This document shows positions 7,360 through 15,393 of a stretch of DNA of 64,000 nt, piece by piece. A model generated the notes under the pieces. It had not been told where the DNA came from, made no database searches, and was given only the letters and a program-made list of their open reading frames with translations. A program made the position numbers and the translations under genes. Location: the NCBI RefSeq assembly GCF_005048855.1, contig NZ_SUME01000001.1, positions 1-64,000 on the forward strand. The letters run 5' to 3'. Numbering within the stretch: position 1 is the stretch's first letter; every line of letters begins with the position of its first letter. The stretch comes from Sphingobacterium olei. GTDB lineage: Bacteria > Bacteroidota > Bacteroidia > Sphingobacteriales > Sphingobacteriaceae.

Positions 7360-7716
7360 GTATCCCTAACGGTAAAGGCAATATCATTAAGCCTAAACGT
7401 AACATCATCTATAGCTCAGGAAGTATCCTCAGCACTCAAGGAAATATCCTTGGGCATCGAGGATACATCATTAGGGCTTAATGATATTACATCCGCGTTC
7501 AATGATATATCATTAGCAGTCGGGGAAACATCCTGAGCTGTCAAGGAAATATCATTAGCGACTAAAGCAATATCATCTACGCTGGAGGATATATCATTAG
7601 GCCTTCTGGTAATATCCTTGACCGTCAGGGAGGTTTCCTTAGGCTTCAAGCATACTTTCTTAGTGCTGGATGATGTTTCCTCTACCGTGAAAGTGATATC
7701 CGCCAGCGTTAATGAT
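7360..7716 (+). repeat. Seventeen tandem 21-bp units encoding degenerate heptapeptides
   Basis: Starting at 7360, the sequence divides exactly into 17 units of 21 bases. Most units begin ATATCATTA, ACATCCTTG or GTATCCTCA-like and end with GAT or GAA. On the plus strand each unit reads as [I/V/T]-S-[L/S]-x-[V/L/F]-x-[D/E/A/V]; Ser at position 2 is kept in 15 of 17 units with both TCA and TCC codons. One unit (7528-7548) carries an in-frame TGA. The opposite strand is also open over most of the array and reads as DISLxxx-like heptads. The coding strand is unclear, and no start with a clear ribosome site is seen. A short tail (ITKTDHFAVNV, stop near 7750) follows. Confidence 0.85.
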
Positions 7717-7828
7717 ATAACAAAAACCGACCATTTTGCAGTCAATGTATAATGCTTGGCTTATTTTGGCCAGCCCAGGGCATTACTACCAACTATGTCG
7801 CGGAAGAAAACGGAGAGCAGGTAGAAAA

Positions 7829-7860
7829 AGAAATGGGGCCGTGTAAACCGCCCCATTTCT
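7829..7860 (-). terminator. Terminator of the DUF2383 gene
   Basis: AGAAATGGGGC (7829-7839) and GCCCCATTTCT (7850-7860) form a perfect 11-bp stem. On the minus strand it is followed by a T-rich run (TTTTTC). It lies 30 bases past the stop of the DUF2383 gene. Confidence 0.8.
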
Positions 7861-7889
7861 AACTACTTTGGAATAATTCCTTTTGCTAT

Positions 7890-8354
7890 TTATGACGATG
7901 CCTTAGCGACGTCGCGCAACATTTTAACATTGTCGTGCGCAGCTTGAATTCCCTCAGCCTGCTCTACTAAGAGTGGCATAGCATCGGCAGGAATCTCGCC
8001 ATCACGCATAGCCGTTTCGTAGGCTGCTTTAATGGCATCTTCACCTCGCTCTGCCTCGGAAAGAATACTTGCACGATCTGATCCGCCAAAAAGAGCCTTA
8101 ACATCGATCCATGCGCGGTGTAGTGTACCGGCTACTGTGTTCCCAGTTTCCACATCGCCACCATAGGTCGCTACTAAAGCTGTCAGCTCTTGGCTGTATT
8201 TTCGACTTTGCATCGCATAGTCCTGAAAAAGAGCTTTCAAATCGACATTTTCATCATTGATATCCGCTAATGCTTTTTCGAAACCTGCGGTACGATCGTT
8301 GTTCAATTCGATCAGATCGTTTAGCATTCCAATTGCTTTCTCGTTGTATTGCAT
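7890..8354 (-). CDS. PA2169/DUF2383 four-helix-bundle protein
   Basis: The 154-residue soluble protein is nearly all helical and follows the DUF2383 pattern. It begins NEKAIGMLNDLIELNNDRTAGFEKAL, then has a SRKYSQELTALVATYGGDVETGNTVAGTLHRAW-like helix-turn with the conserved GG and TLHRAW, and LSEAERGEDAIKAAYETAM near the end. The family is ferritin-like in fold, and members are often stress-linked, but the function is not established. A strong terminator follows. Confidence 0.88.
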   Translation of the reverse strand: MQYNEKAIGMLNDLIELNNDRTAGFEKALADINDENVDLKALFQDYAMQSRKYSQELTALVATYGGDVETGNTVAGTLHRAWIDVKALFGGSDRASILSEAERGEDAIKAAYETAMRDGEIPADAMPLLVEQAEGIQAAHDNVKMLRDVAKASS

Positions 8355-8480
8355 AGTGTTATATTTTAGTTTTGCCTAATACAACTACAACACGTGATTA
8401 GCAGAAATGTTTTTGGATGCATAATCGACATTGTACTATTGCAATACAAAACATCCCCCTTGTTTAGTTGTTGTATACGT

Positions 8481-9575
8481 ATGAGTACAATAGCTTCGAT
8501 CGCCACAGCGGTACCCCGATACAGGCAGGAACAGATGCAAATATTCGAGGTCGTAAAACAAATGCATACAAACACGCAAGAAGACGAACGTAAACTCCGG
8601 TTTATGTACCGATCCAGTGGTATCGATACCCGCTATTCCGTCGTTCCGGATTTTTGTCCTGAACGGGGCGATAAGAAAATACTGGTTGATAGCGAAGGCA
8701 TGACGGTGTCAAAGAAGCTTGAAGACCGGCTGGCAATATACGATGAGGAAGCCATCAAACTGGCAGTCGAAGTCGTCGACAAGTGCTTGCCCGAAGGCAT
8801 GGATAAAAATTGCATTACGCACCTGATAACCGTGAGCTGTACCGGAATGAAGGCGCCAGGTTTGGATATAGACTTGATACGGCAACTCGGTCTGCGTCGC
8901 GATATTGGCCGTACATCCGTCAACTTCATGGGCTGCTATGCAGCGATACATGGTCTGAAACATGCGCATTATATTGCCGAAAAGGAGCCAGATGCGAAAG
9001 TGGTGCTGGTATGTGTGGAGCTTTGCACCCTGCATTTTCAGACCGATCAGGCGATCGATAACGTGACAAGTACCATCATTTTTAGCGATGGCGCAGCGGC
9101 GGTGTTGGTGGAGGGGGCGAATACCTCGCATAAGGGCTGGCGCATAGCGGATTTTTACAGCGAAATTAACTTCGACGGCATAGATGAGATGGCTTGGCGG
9201 ATTTCGGCAGAGGGTTTCCTCATGACATTGACAAGCCAGATACCGCCGATGCTGGAACGTACCTGCGGTGCAGTAATAGATCGCGCATTAAATAGATATG
9301 GGATGGCTAAGAACGACGTGGACCTGTGGTGCGTACACCCGGGCGGAAAGAAAATACTGGAAGCTATTGAGCGGGGGACCGATATCTCAAAGGAGCAACT
9401 GGCTGACAGCTACGAAATACTCCGCAACTATGGTAATATGAGCAGCCCGACGATACTATTTGTGCTGGAAAAAATGATAAAAAATCCAGCGTATACGACC
9501 GCACAAAAAAATATGGTCGGAATGGCATTTGGTCCGGGTTTAACCTTAGAAACTTTTCACCTGTCTCATGCCTGA
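8481..9575 (+). CDS. Type III polyketide synthase (chalcone/stilbene synthase family)
   Basis: The 364-residue protein has the complete type III PKS triad: Cys152 in NFMGCYAAIHG, His286 in WCVHPGGKKILEAIE, and Asn319 in RNYGNMSSPTILF. The C-terminal GFGPG loop reads AFGPGLTLE. It should extend an acyl-CoA starter with malonyl-CoA and cyclise the product; the starter is not predictable from sequence. I start at ATG 8481 because family N-termini begin close to STIASIATAVP; the frame is open 29 codons further up without homology. The methyltransferase gene overlaps its end by 8 bases, so the next two genes form an operon with it. Confidence 0.93.
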   Translation: MSTIASIATAVPRYRQEQMQIFEVVKQMHTNTQEDERKLRFMYRSSGIDTRYSVVPDFCPERGDKKILVDSEGMTVSKKLEDRLAIYDEEAIKLAVEVVDKCLPEGMDKNCITHLITVSCTGMKAPGLDIDLIRQLGLRRDIGRTSVNFMGCYAAIHGLKHAHYIAEKEPDAKVVLVCVELCTLHFQTDQAIDNVTSTIIFSDGAAAVLVEGANTSHKGWRIADFYSEINFDGIDEMAWRISAEGFLMTLTSQIPPMLERTCGAVIDRALNRYGMAKNDVDLWCVHPGGKKILEAIERGTDISKEQLADSYEILRNYGNMSSPTILFVLEKMIKNPAYTTAQKNMVGMAFGPGLTLETFHLSHA

Positions 9576-10269
9576 TTTTTCAAAACGAAGCAACGAAAAG
9601 GAACTATTAGATGATCCGTCGGTCCCGTTTGAGCATGTTAAGCAAACGATGCGGGAGTTGGATACAATTAATGCTTGGTTGGGCGGACATCGTACAACCC
9701 TAGCTGGATTGAAGACGCTGATCCGCAATAAGAAAAAGGTGAGCATCTGCGAAATCGGATGTGGGGGTGGAGATAATCTGGTGGTAATCCATAATTGGTG
9801 CCGCAAGCATGGTATTGAAGCGGTGTTGACGGGGGTCGATATGAATCCGCATGCCATTACGTATGCAACAGCCCAATACGGCGCACTGGGCATTCAATTT
9901 ATATGCAGCGACTACCGTGCGGATGTGCTGGACCGAAAGCCGGATATTTTTTTTAATTCCCTTTTTTGCCACCATTTCGACGAAGAGGAACTGGTGGATA
10001 TGCTACGCTGGATGCGGGTAAACAGCCGAATAGGATTCTTTATCAACGATCTGCACCGTCATCCGCTGGCGTATTACAGTATCAAATTGCTGACAAGTTT
10101 ATTTTCCAAATCGTATATGGTTAAGAATGATGCCGCGGTTTCTGTAATGCGTGGATTTACGAAGGATGAATGGGGAACGTTTGCGGAAAGGGCGGGGTTA
10201 CGTACGACGGCCGTTCGTTGGCGTTGGGCATTTCGACATTTAATGGTATACAGGAATGGATGGGCTTGA
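9568..10269 (+). CDS. SAM-dependent methyltransferase of the type III PKS operon
   Basis: This 233-residue class I methyltransferase has motif I VSICEIGCGGGDNLVVI (about residues 58-74), an acidic residue after strand 2 in TGVDMNPHAI, and DIFFNSLFCHHF as motif IV. It overlaps the PKS gene by 8 bases and the flavoprotein gene by 14. It probably methylates the polyketide phenol or pyrone. An analogous synthase, methyltransferase and flavoprotein trio is known for Streptomyces alkylresorcinol/quinone (srs), though the methyltransferase family differs there. Confidence 0.88.
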   Translation: MPDFSKRSNEKELLDDPSVPFEHVKQTMRELDTINAWLGGHRTTLAGLKTLIRNKKKVSICEIGCGGGDNLVVIHNWCRKHGIEAVLTGVDMNPHAITYATAQYGALGIQFICSDYRADVLDRKPDIFFNSLFCHHFDEEELVDMLRWMRVNSRIGFFINDLHRHPLAYYSIKLLTSLFSKSYMVKNDAAVSVMRGFTKDEWGTFAERAGLRTTAVRWRWAFRHLMVYRNGWA

Positions 10270-11389
10270 TTACGATATTGGCATTGTAGGTGCTGGCTTA
10301 GCGGGCTTGACAATGGCTATCCAACTTCGAAAAAAGGGGTATACTGTCGTGCTCTTCGAAAAAAATGTCTTCCCTTTTCACCGGGTGTGTGGCGAATATA
10401 TCAGCCTCGAAAGCTGGGATTATCTGCTCGACTGCGACATAGACCTGGCCAGCATGCAGCTACCGATCATAAAAAAACTACAGGTAAGTTCGTTAAACGG
10501 TACTATGCTGAAAGCGGATCTTGATCTGGGCGGTTTCGGAATAAGCCGTTATAAAATTGACAGCATACTCGCGACTAGGGCACGAGAGATAGGGGTAGAC
10601 GTCCGTGATAATTGCAAGGTAACCGGTATGCACCGGCTTTCAGATCACTTCCTAATCGAAGCTCCTGACGGGGAAGTTCGCGTACGGCTAGCGATCGGTT
10701 CTTTTGGCAAACGCAGTAATATCGACGTAAATTGGAAGCGTAGCTTTATTGCCCGAAAGCCAAATAGCCTAAACAATTATATCGGGATAAAGTACCACAT
10801 CAAAGCCGATCTTCCGGACGATACGATAGCATTACACAATTTCAGAGACGGCTATTGCGGTATTTCGAAAATTGAAGATGAGCAATTTTGCATGTGCTAC
10901 CTGACGACTGCGGCCAACTTACAACAGAGTGGGGGTATTAGCGAAATGGAGCAGAAGTTCCTGTATCAGAATAGGTGCCTCAGACAGCTGTTCGAACAGA
11001 GTGAGTTCTGTTATAGCCAGCCGCTTTCCATTTCGCAGGTCTCGTTTGATACTAAAGAACCCGTCTTTGCTGGTACACCGCTTATCGGAGACGCTTGTGG
11101 TATGATCACGCCGCTCTGCGGCAACGGCATGAGTATGGCCATGCATAGTGGAAAATTGCTTACCGTTTTGGTGGATAGGTATTTACAACAACAGATCTCG
11201 CTCGATGCGATGCTAAGCGCCTATACAGATCAATGGCGAAAGCAGTTCGCCACACGGCTGCGCACCGGACGTATCGTACAAGCGCAATTTGGCAAGGTAT
11301 GGCAAACGGATATCTTTGTATCACTGCTAAAAAAGGTGCCTGTTCTAACAAACGCCATTGTGAGGAGAACGCATGGAACCGGTTTCTAG
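10256..11389 (+). CDS. FAD-dependent oxidoreductase/monooxygenase of the type III PKS operon
   Basis: The 377-residue flavoprotein begins with the dinucleotide motif DIGIVGAGLAGLTMAIQLRK (residues 6-25) and an acidic strand-2 end, VVLFEKN. It then has FHRVCGEYIS, as in the geranylgeranyl-reductase-like group, and the FAD motif GDACGMITPLCGNGMSMAM near residues 281-299. It probably hydroxylates or oxidises the methylated polyketide ring. It overlaps the methyltransferase gene by 14 bases. A bidirectional terminator follows. Confidence 0.9.
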   Translation: MDGLDYDIGIVGAGLAGLTMAIQLRKKGYTVVLFEKNVFPFHRVCGEYISLESWDYLLDCDIDLASMQLPIIKKLQVSSLNGTMLKADLDLGGFGISRYKIDSILATRAREIGVDVRDNCKVTGMHRLSDHFLIEAPDGEVRVRLAIGSFGKRSNIDVNWKRSFIARKPNSLNNYIGIKYHIKADLPDDTIALHNFRDGYCGISKIEDEQFCMCYLTTAANLQQSGGISEMEQKFLYQNRCLRQLFEQSEFCYSQPLSISQVSFDTKEPVFAGTPLIGDACGMITPLCGNGMSMAMHSGKLLTVLVDRYLQQQISLDAMLSAYTDQWRKQFATRLRTGRIVQAQFGKVWQTDIFVSLLKKVPVLTNAIVRRTHGTGF

Positions 11390-11470
11390 CTACTAAATTA
11401 TAGCAAAGTTGCGTCCTGCTTAGGGAATCACTCCGATACCTGGAAGGTGATTATTGTGGCTCGATTGAAC

Positions 11471-11512
11471 AAAAAATAGCAGATAACCGGCAATGTCATC
11501 TGCTACTTTTTT
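11471..11512. terminator. Bidirectional terminator between the PKS operon and csp
   Basis: AAAAAATAGCAGAT (11471-11484) pairs with ATCTGCTACTTTTTT (11498-11512) with one mismatch. It has A-runs and T-runs on both sides, so it serves both convergent transcripts. Confidence 0.8.
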
Positions 11513-11539
11513 AAGATAGAGTATATCTTCTTTCTCCAG

Positions 11540-11731
11540 TTATACTAAGCGGACGTTAATCGCGCTAGGACCTTTTTTGCCATTTTCTACGTCGAATGTC
11601 ACTCGGTCATTTTCACGAATGTCGTGAATTAAACCAGATGAATGTACGAAAACATCTTGACCACCATTTGATGGTGTAATAAAACCGAAACCTTTGGTAA
11701 CGTTAAAGAATTTTACTGTTCCTTCTTGCAT
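11540..11731 (-). CDS. cspA: Cold-shock domain protein
   Basis: The 63-residue protein is a single cold-shock OB fold. It starts MQEGTVKFFNVTKGFGFI, with RNP1 KGFGFI and RNP2 DVFVHSS, and ends with KGPSAINVRLV. It binds single-stranded RNA or DNA as an RNA chaperone. The leader is about 55 bases if the -7 motif TATTTTTG at 11793-11800 is used, shorter than the long leader of enteric cspA, so cold induction by RNA thermometer is not evident. Confidence 0.95.
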   Translation of the reverse strand: MQEGTVKFFNVTKGFGFITPSNGGQDVFVHSSGLIHDIRENDRVTFDVENGKKGPSAINVRLV

Positions 11732-11792
11732 TGTATTAGGTATATTGTAAATGAATTGTTTGTATGCATGATGGCTAGCGCTATTATTGTGC

Positions 11793-11800
11793 CAAAAATA
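11793..11800 (-). promoter_or_regulatory. -7 promoter element TATTTTTG for csp
   Basis: On the minus strand the bases are TATTTTTG, matching TAnnTTTG, 62 bases before the csp start codon. No clear -33 TTTG is seen. Confidence 0.45.
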
Positions 11801-12381
11801 GAAGTAATTTAATAAACATTGATCAACTGTGTTATACGCTTGTGGGTCAATAACTTTCCTGTCAATATGTTCTTATGTATACGCACGGCGTCTACATTCG
11901 TATACGGTCATTATGAAGTTAGATGTATACGTATCCTGTTGTGTACACTAAGCGTAGCTCTTTGTTTTATCTTAAAAAAACAATAGAATCAACGTACTCG
12001 TTATCCTCTAGGTTGGTAATTTCTTTGTCTTACTCGTCAGCGTCGTGCGGTGAACTGAGCTCGTCGCCAGATTGACCGGAACCATATATGTCTTTTGCAC
12101 CTTCGGCACGGGCGCTGTCGCTTTGGAGAGGCTCATCGTCGACTAGCTCTGAATCATGGAAACCATCGGAAGGGTTTTCGCAATGTACCTCAAATGCTAT
12201 TTATATTTTGGCTTTCTAGATATCCAATCGCTCGCCCGTCTCTGTTAAGTTTAATAACAGTGAGGTATTTCTACGCCATTCGCGTTCAAAATACGTGAAA
12301 TGAATAAGGACACGCTGTATGGAAGAAATGTAGCAAACTAATTCTAGTGAGCGTCGTTATAGATGCAAGAGATAAATAAAA
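11801..12381. other. Intergenic region with GTATAC palindromes and a small coding remnant
   Basis: Three GTATAC palindromes occur at 11877-11882, 11900-11905 and 11925-11930. A minus-strand coding-like remnant lies at 12030-12200 (listed separately). A plus-strand 67-codon frame (12095-12298) runs antisense to that remnant, is His/Arg-rich and has no recognisable feature, so it is not called. Confidence 0.5.
12030..12200 (-). pseudogene. Acidic small-protein remnant lacking a start codon
   Basis: The minus frame reads HDSELVDDEPLQSDSARAE, then GAKDIYGSGQSGDELSS, then PHDADE and a TAA at 12030-12032. The composition is acidic and low in hydrophobic residues, unlike random translation of this AT-rich region. 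The frame is closed upstream by TAA at 12201-12203, and no ATG, GTG or TTG lies in frame between them. It may be the 3' remnant of a small acidic protein gene or use an unusual start. I do not know its function. Confidence 0.35.
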
Positions 12382-12915
12382 ATGATAATTATTATGGGAA
12401 CAAAAAACAATCAGGGCGATATGCCCAATGCACACCTTCACGAATTGTTCACCGAAGAACTGAAAGATATATTAGGTGCAGAAAGACAACTTCTAAAAGG
12501 GTTAAAGAAATTGGCTAGCGCAGCTGCTAATCAAAAATTGAAGGAGGCCTTTGAAACGCATTATCAACAGACAGAAGGGCAGATCGAGCGTTTGAAAACC
12601 GTGTTTTCTAGTTTGGGAATGGCTGCTCGCGGGAAGAAATGTAAAGCAATGGAAGGTCTATTAGAAGAGGCTGATGAGATTGCAGAGGACTTTCAGGATA
12701 GCCCCGAAGTATTGGATGCTGCACTGATTTCAGCGGCACAAAAGGTAGAACATTATGAAATAGCCAGTTATGGATGCTTGGTGACCTATGCTAAATTAAT
12801 GGGACATACAGAGGCGCAAGAACTGCTTGCGGCCACTTTGGCCGAAGAAAAGGAAACGGACGAGCTCCTAACGATGATTGCCACAGAAGAAGCGAATACC
12901 CAAGGGGCGGCTTAG
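12382..12915 (+). CDS. DUF892 (YciE/YciF-like) ferritin-like protein
   Basis: The 177-residue helical protein has the DUF892 start (LHELFTEELKDILGAERQLLKGLKKLA), followed by GQIERLKTVFSSLG, CKAMEGLLEEADEI and AAQKVEHYEIASYGCLVTYAK. Glu and His residues in these helices suit a di-metal site as in the ferritin-like fold. YciF-type proteins are stress-induced in enteric bacteria; the activity is unknown. ATG at 12394 (MGTKNNQG) is an equally likely start. A 32-bp palindromic terminator follows. Confidence 0.88.
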   Translation: MIIIMGTKNNQGDMPNAHLHELFTEELKDILGAERQLLKGLKKLASAAANQKLKEAFETHYQQTEGQIERLKTVFSSLGMAARGKKCKAMEGLLEEADEIAEDFQDSPEVLDAALISAAQKVEHYEIASYGCLVTYAKLMGHTEAQELLAATLAEEKETDELLTMIATEEANTQGAA

Positions 12916-12944
12916 TAGATACATTTATACAGATAGTATAATTT

Positions 12945-12976
12945 AAAGCCAGCGTGTTTTAAAACACGCTGGCTTT
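12945..12976. terminator. Perfect 32-bp palindrome, bidirectional terminator
   Basis: AAAGCCAGCGTGTTTT (12945-12960) is followed directly by its exact reverse complement. It lies between convergent genes (stops at 12915 and 12996) and has A/T runs at both ends. Confidence 0.75.
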
Positions 12977-12995
12977 ATAGTTTCTTTCTAACCTA

Positions 12996-13607
12996 CTAAT
13001 TCTTCTTATCTTCAATTTTAACAATACCGGCAATCAATGCTTTCCATTGGGGAAACGACGCACCTATTTTCGCCCCTAGTCCAATTAAGAAATTACGCAG
13101 ATTGTCTGTAAGCGCCGTGTTTTCGGTGTTGACTATTTCATTACGCCCGGCGTAATGTGCAGATACACTATTGCGCTTTTGTTCGACTATAATCGTAGAG
13201 GTAGCCAGATTTTTGAAGAAGTGTGCGGTATCGGGATTCGCATTGGTAGGATCTGGTGATGGACGAAGGGACAATACGGTCTGACGGAAAATATCCGTTT
13301 CTTCGGCTGTAATGTTTTCTACACGAACCCAGTCATATCCGTCGCTACTGGGTAATCCCGGTCCTGGGATATCGATACGTACATGATCGCCGATTTGGGC
13401 AGATCTGTTAAGTTTTTGATTGTAGCGATCAACCAAACAGAAGGATACAGAAGGAATGCCGCTAACATCGTTCCAGTTGTTGATATCCAATAGACGACCT
13501 TTTGCAATTACATAAAAATTGTCTGCTTCTGTTATATCTGAAAATTCAACGGTTTCAAAGCAATCCAGCTTTTTACCTGCTATTTGTTCCGGAATTATAT
13601 TTTTCAT
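12996..13607 (-). CDS. Conserved hypothetical protein
   Basis: I do not recognise a characterised family in this 203-residue protein. It has no signal peptide or membrane helix. The N-terminal two thirds is predicted mixed beta (for example VRIDIPGPGLPSSDGYDWV), and the C-terminus is helical (LTDNLRNFLIGLGAKIGASF, then PQWKALIAGIVKI). Codon use matches neighbours and the frame is clean, so it is a real gene. It sits among general-stress-type genes (DUF892, small lipoprotein), which is only weak context. Confidence 0.6.
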   Translation of the reverse strand: MKNIIPEQIAGKKLDCFETVEFSDITEADNFYVIAKGRLLDINNWNDVSGIPSVSFCLVDRYNQKLNRSAQIGDHVRIDIPGPGLPSSDGYDWVRVENITAEETDIFRQTVLSLRPSPDPTNANPDTAHFFKNLATSTIIVEQKRNSVSAHYAGRNEIVNTENTALTDNLRNFLIGLGAKIGASFPQWKALIAGIVKIEDKKN

Positions 13608-13847
13608 ATGAACGTTTTAGTTGTTTAAGGTAGAACAAACAGCTGGAAAAATTTGTTGAGGAATAAACACGGTAAAATTGAAATAAAAGTACCTGAATAT
13701 AAATGCTATGGATAAGCTAAAATATCGATCAGGATAAATACCTGTGTCTTTTCGGAAAATACTTAAAAGCAACTTTGGTGAAACGATATGATTCTGATGT
13801 AGTTATGCTATAGAACGTGTTTATTTACAACAATAAAATAATATACT

Positions 13848-14069
13848 ATGAAAAAGTCAATTAATTTATTTTTAGGTGTGATTGCAATTTCATCTGCAGT
13901 AGCATGTGGTAATCGAGCGGATAGTGATGGAAATGATATTCCAGACACACGTTATGATGACAACACGGAGATGGATACATTGAATACAGATCCGATGACA
14001 GATACCACTGGGCTCATCGACTCAGGAACAACGCCAATGGGCACGCCCACACCTCCTATTGTACCGTAG
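13848..14069 (+). CDS. Small exported lipoprotein
   Basis: The 73-residue protein has a lipoprotein signal MKKSINLFLGVIAISSAVAC with the lipidated Cys at residue 20 (lipobox AVAC). The mature part is short, Asp/Thr-rich and disordered, ending PTPPIVP. No domain is recognised. It would be anchored to the inner or outer membrane; an acidic residue soon after Cys (NRADSDGND) may influence surface sorting. A terminator shared with ompH follows. Confidence 0.75.
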   Translation: MKKSINLFLGVIAISSAVACGNRADSDGNDIPDTRYDDNTEMDTLNTDPMTDTTGLIDSGTTPMGTPTPPIVP

Positions 14070-14125
14070 CGGTAGGTATCTATCCATTTTTGGAATAATA
14101 TAAGGATATGGAAAACGTTTGAAAC

Positions 14126-14160
14126 AAAAAAGGAGGCTAACTTACTTAGCCTCCTTTTTT
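14126..14160. terminator. Bidirectional terminator between the lipoprotein gene and ompH
   Basis: AAAAAAGGAGGCTAA (14126-14140) and TTAGCCTCCTTTTTT (14146-14160) form a perfect 15-bp stem around CTTAC, with T-runs on both strands. Confidence 0.9.
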
Positions 14161-14179
14161 CATTGAAAATTCCAATATC

Positions 14180-14713
14180 TTATTTCACTCCTAATTTGGC
14201 TTTTACGTCAGCTGAAACGTCTTCACCGCCTTGGAAATAAATAACACTTCCTGCAGCAAGATCCAATACATAGGCATATCCTTTTTCTTGTGCAACCGCA
14301 TTGATTGCTGTCATTACTTTTTGTTGAATAGGAGCGAATAACTCTTGTTCTTTTTTACCTAATTCCTCTTGCGATGCTCTTTGGATCTCCTGGATACGAC
14401 CTTCCATTTGACGCATTCCTTCAGCTAAAGTTTGCAATTCTGCATCTACAGTCGCTTTGTTGGCTTCGCTTCTATTCAGCAATTTCTCGTTGTATTCCGT
14501 TTGTTTTTTGGTGTATTCTTCCACCATACTTTGAAATTCTTTTTCCTTGGTTTCTGTCAAGGTTTTTAGCTGATCTGCCGCTGTTTTAAAATCGGCTGTA
14601 GATTGGAGAATTTCTCCTGAATTTATATGCCCAATTTTTTGCTGTGCATTTACAACCTGAGTTGAAATGAATAATCCCGCTACTAATGCTGCTCCTTTTA
14701 ATAAATTTTTCAT
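14180..14713 (-). CDS. OmpH/Skp family periplasmic chaperone (second copy)
   Basis: The 177-residue protein has a signal peptide (MKNLLKGAALVAGLFISTQVVNA) and the OmpH pattern: KIGHINSGEILQ, a long coiled coil (about 45-130, rich in E, K, Q) and the C-terminal KGYAYVLDLAAGSVIYF. Skp proteins hold unfolded outer-membrane proteins for BamA. I prefer ATG 14713, because GGAAAG just before it can act as ribosome site and the signal peptide then starts normally; ATG 14722 is possible. It follows another ompH and bamA. Confidence 0.9.
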   Translation of the reverse strand: MKNLLKGAALVAGLFISTQVVNAQQKIGHINSGEILQSTADFKTAADQLKTLTETKEKEFQSMVEEYTKKQTEYNEKLLNRSEANKATVDAELQTLAEGMRQMEGRIQEIQRASQEELGKKEQELFAPIQQKVMTAINAVAQEKGYAYVLDLAAGSVIYFQGGEDVSADVKAKLGVK

Positions 14714-14808
14714 TCTTTCCATTTTAGTCTATTCGATACGAATCGTCTGTTCTTTTTTGTTTTATTGTATTCTGTTAATTATATCTTCTGCAATTATACT
14801 AATTATAA

Positions 14809-15342
14809 CTATTGCGCAAGCTGGGCATCAGGTTTAAAACCTAATTTTGTAATAATATCATTGCTTTTATCCAGTTTTGGATTTGCAAACAGGAAAGTCA
14901 CTTCAGATCCTTTATCTAAAATAAGATCTAACCCCTGCGCATTGGCAACATCCTGAATAGCCTTAGCGACGCGATCTTGGATAGGTTTTACTAGGCGCAC
15001 GCGTTGTTCGTACAATTCGCCTTCATATCCGAATTTTTGTCTCTGGAAATCCTTTACAGCCTTTTCTTTATTCACGATCTCATCCTCACGACGTTTGCGC
15101 ATATCATCATTTAACAGCACCTGATCATTTTGATAGGCCTTATATAGACGTTCTATTTCGCCATATTGTTTATCTACTTCTTCCTGCCATTGTACAGATA
15201 GATCGTCTAGATGTTTCTGTGCAGATGCATACTCAGGGATATGTCTTAAAATATATTCTGAATCTACATAAGCTAAACGCTGGGCATACGACGCGGTAAC
15301 ACTGAGCGTTAAAAAGGCTAATACAACAAATATCTTTTTCAT
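14809..15342 (-). CDS. OmpH/Skp family periplasmic chaperone (first copy)
   Basis: The 177-residue protein begins with the signal MKKIFVVLAFLTLSVTASYAQ, then RLAYVDSEYILRHIPEY, a coiled coil (about 45-125) with WQEEVDKQYGEIERLYKAY, and the C-terminal QGLDLILDKGSEVTFLFANP. It is homologous to the next gene but clearly diverged. The frame extends ten codons upstream, but the Met at 15342 begins the signal peptide. It lies 51 bases after bamA and most likely is in the same transcript. Confidence 0.92.
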   Translation of the reverse strand: MKKIFVVLAFLTLSVTASYAQRLAYVDSEYILRHIPEYASAQKHLDDLSVQWQEEVDKQYGEIERLYKAYQNDQVLLNDDMRKRREDEIVNKEKAVKDFQRQKFGYEGELYEQRVRLVKPIQDRVAKAIQDVANAQGLDLILDKGSEVTFLFANPKLDKSNDIITKLGFKPDAQLAQ

Positions 15343-15393
15343 TTCTTTCTCTTTCTTTATTTTGTAAGACAATTATAGGAATAAAAAGTTTAA

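Noticed and set aside
7416..7745. Minus-strand 109-codon frame over the 21-bp array as a gene
   Set aside because: It begins at TTG and its conserved Ser is replaced more often than on the plus strand. It may simply mirror the repeat, so I list the array as a repeat rather than a gene.
8709..9131. Minus-strand frame of 140 codons
   Set aside because: It is antisense to the type III PKS gene, which has a full catalytic triad.
12095..12298. Plus-strand frame of 67 codons
   Set aside because: It is His/Arg-rich, antisense to a more coding-like acidic frame, and lacks a ribosome site.
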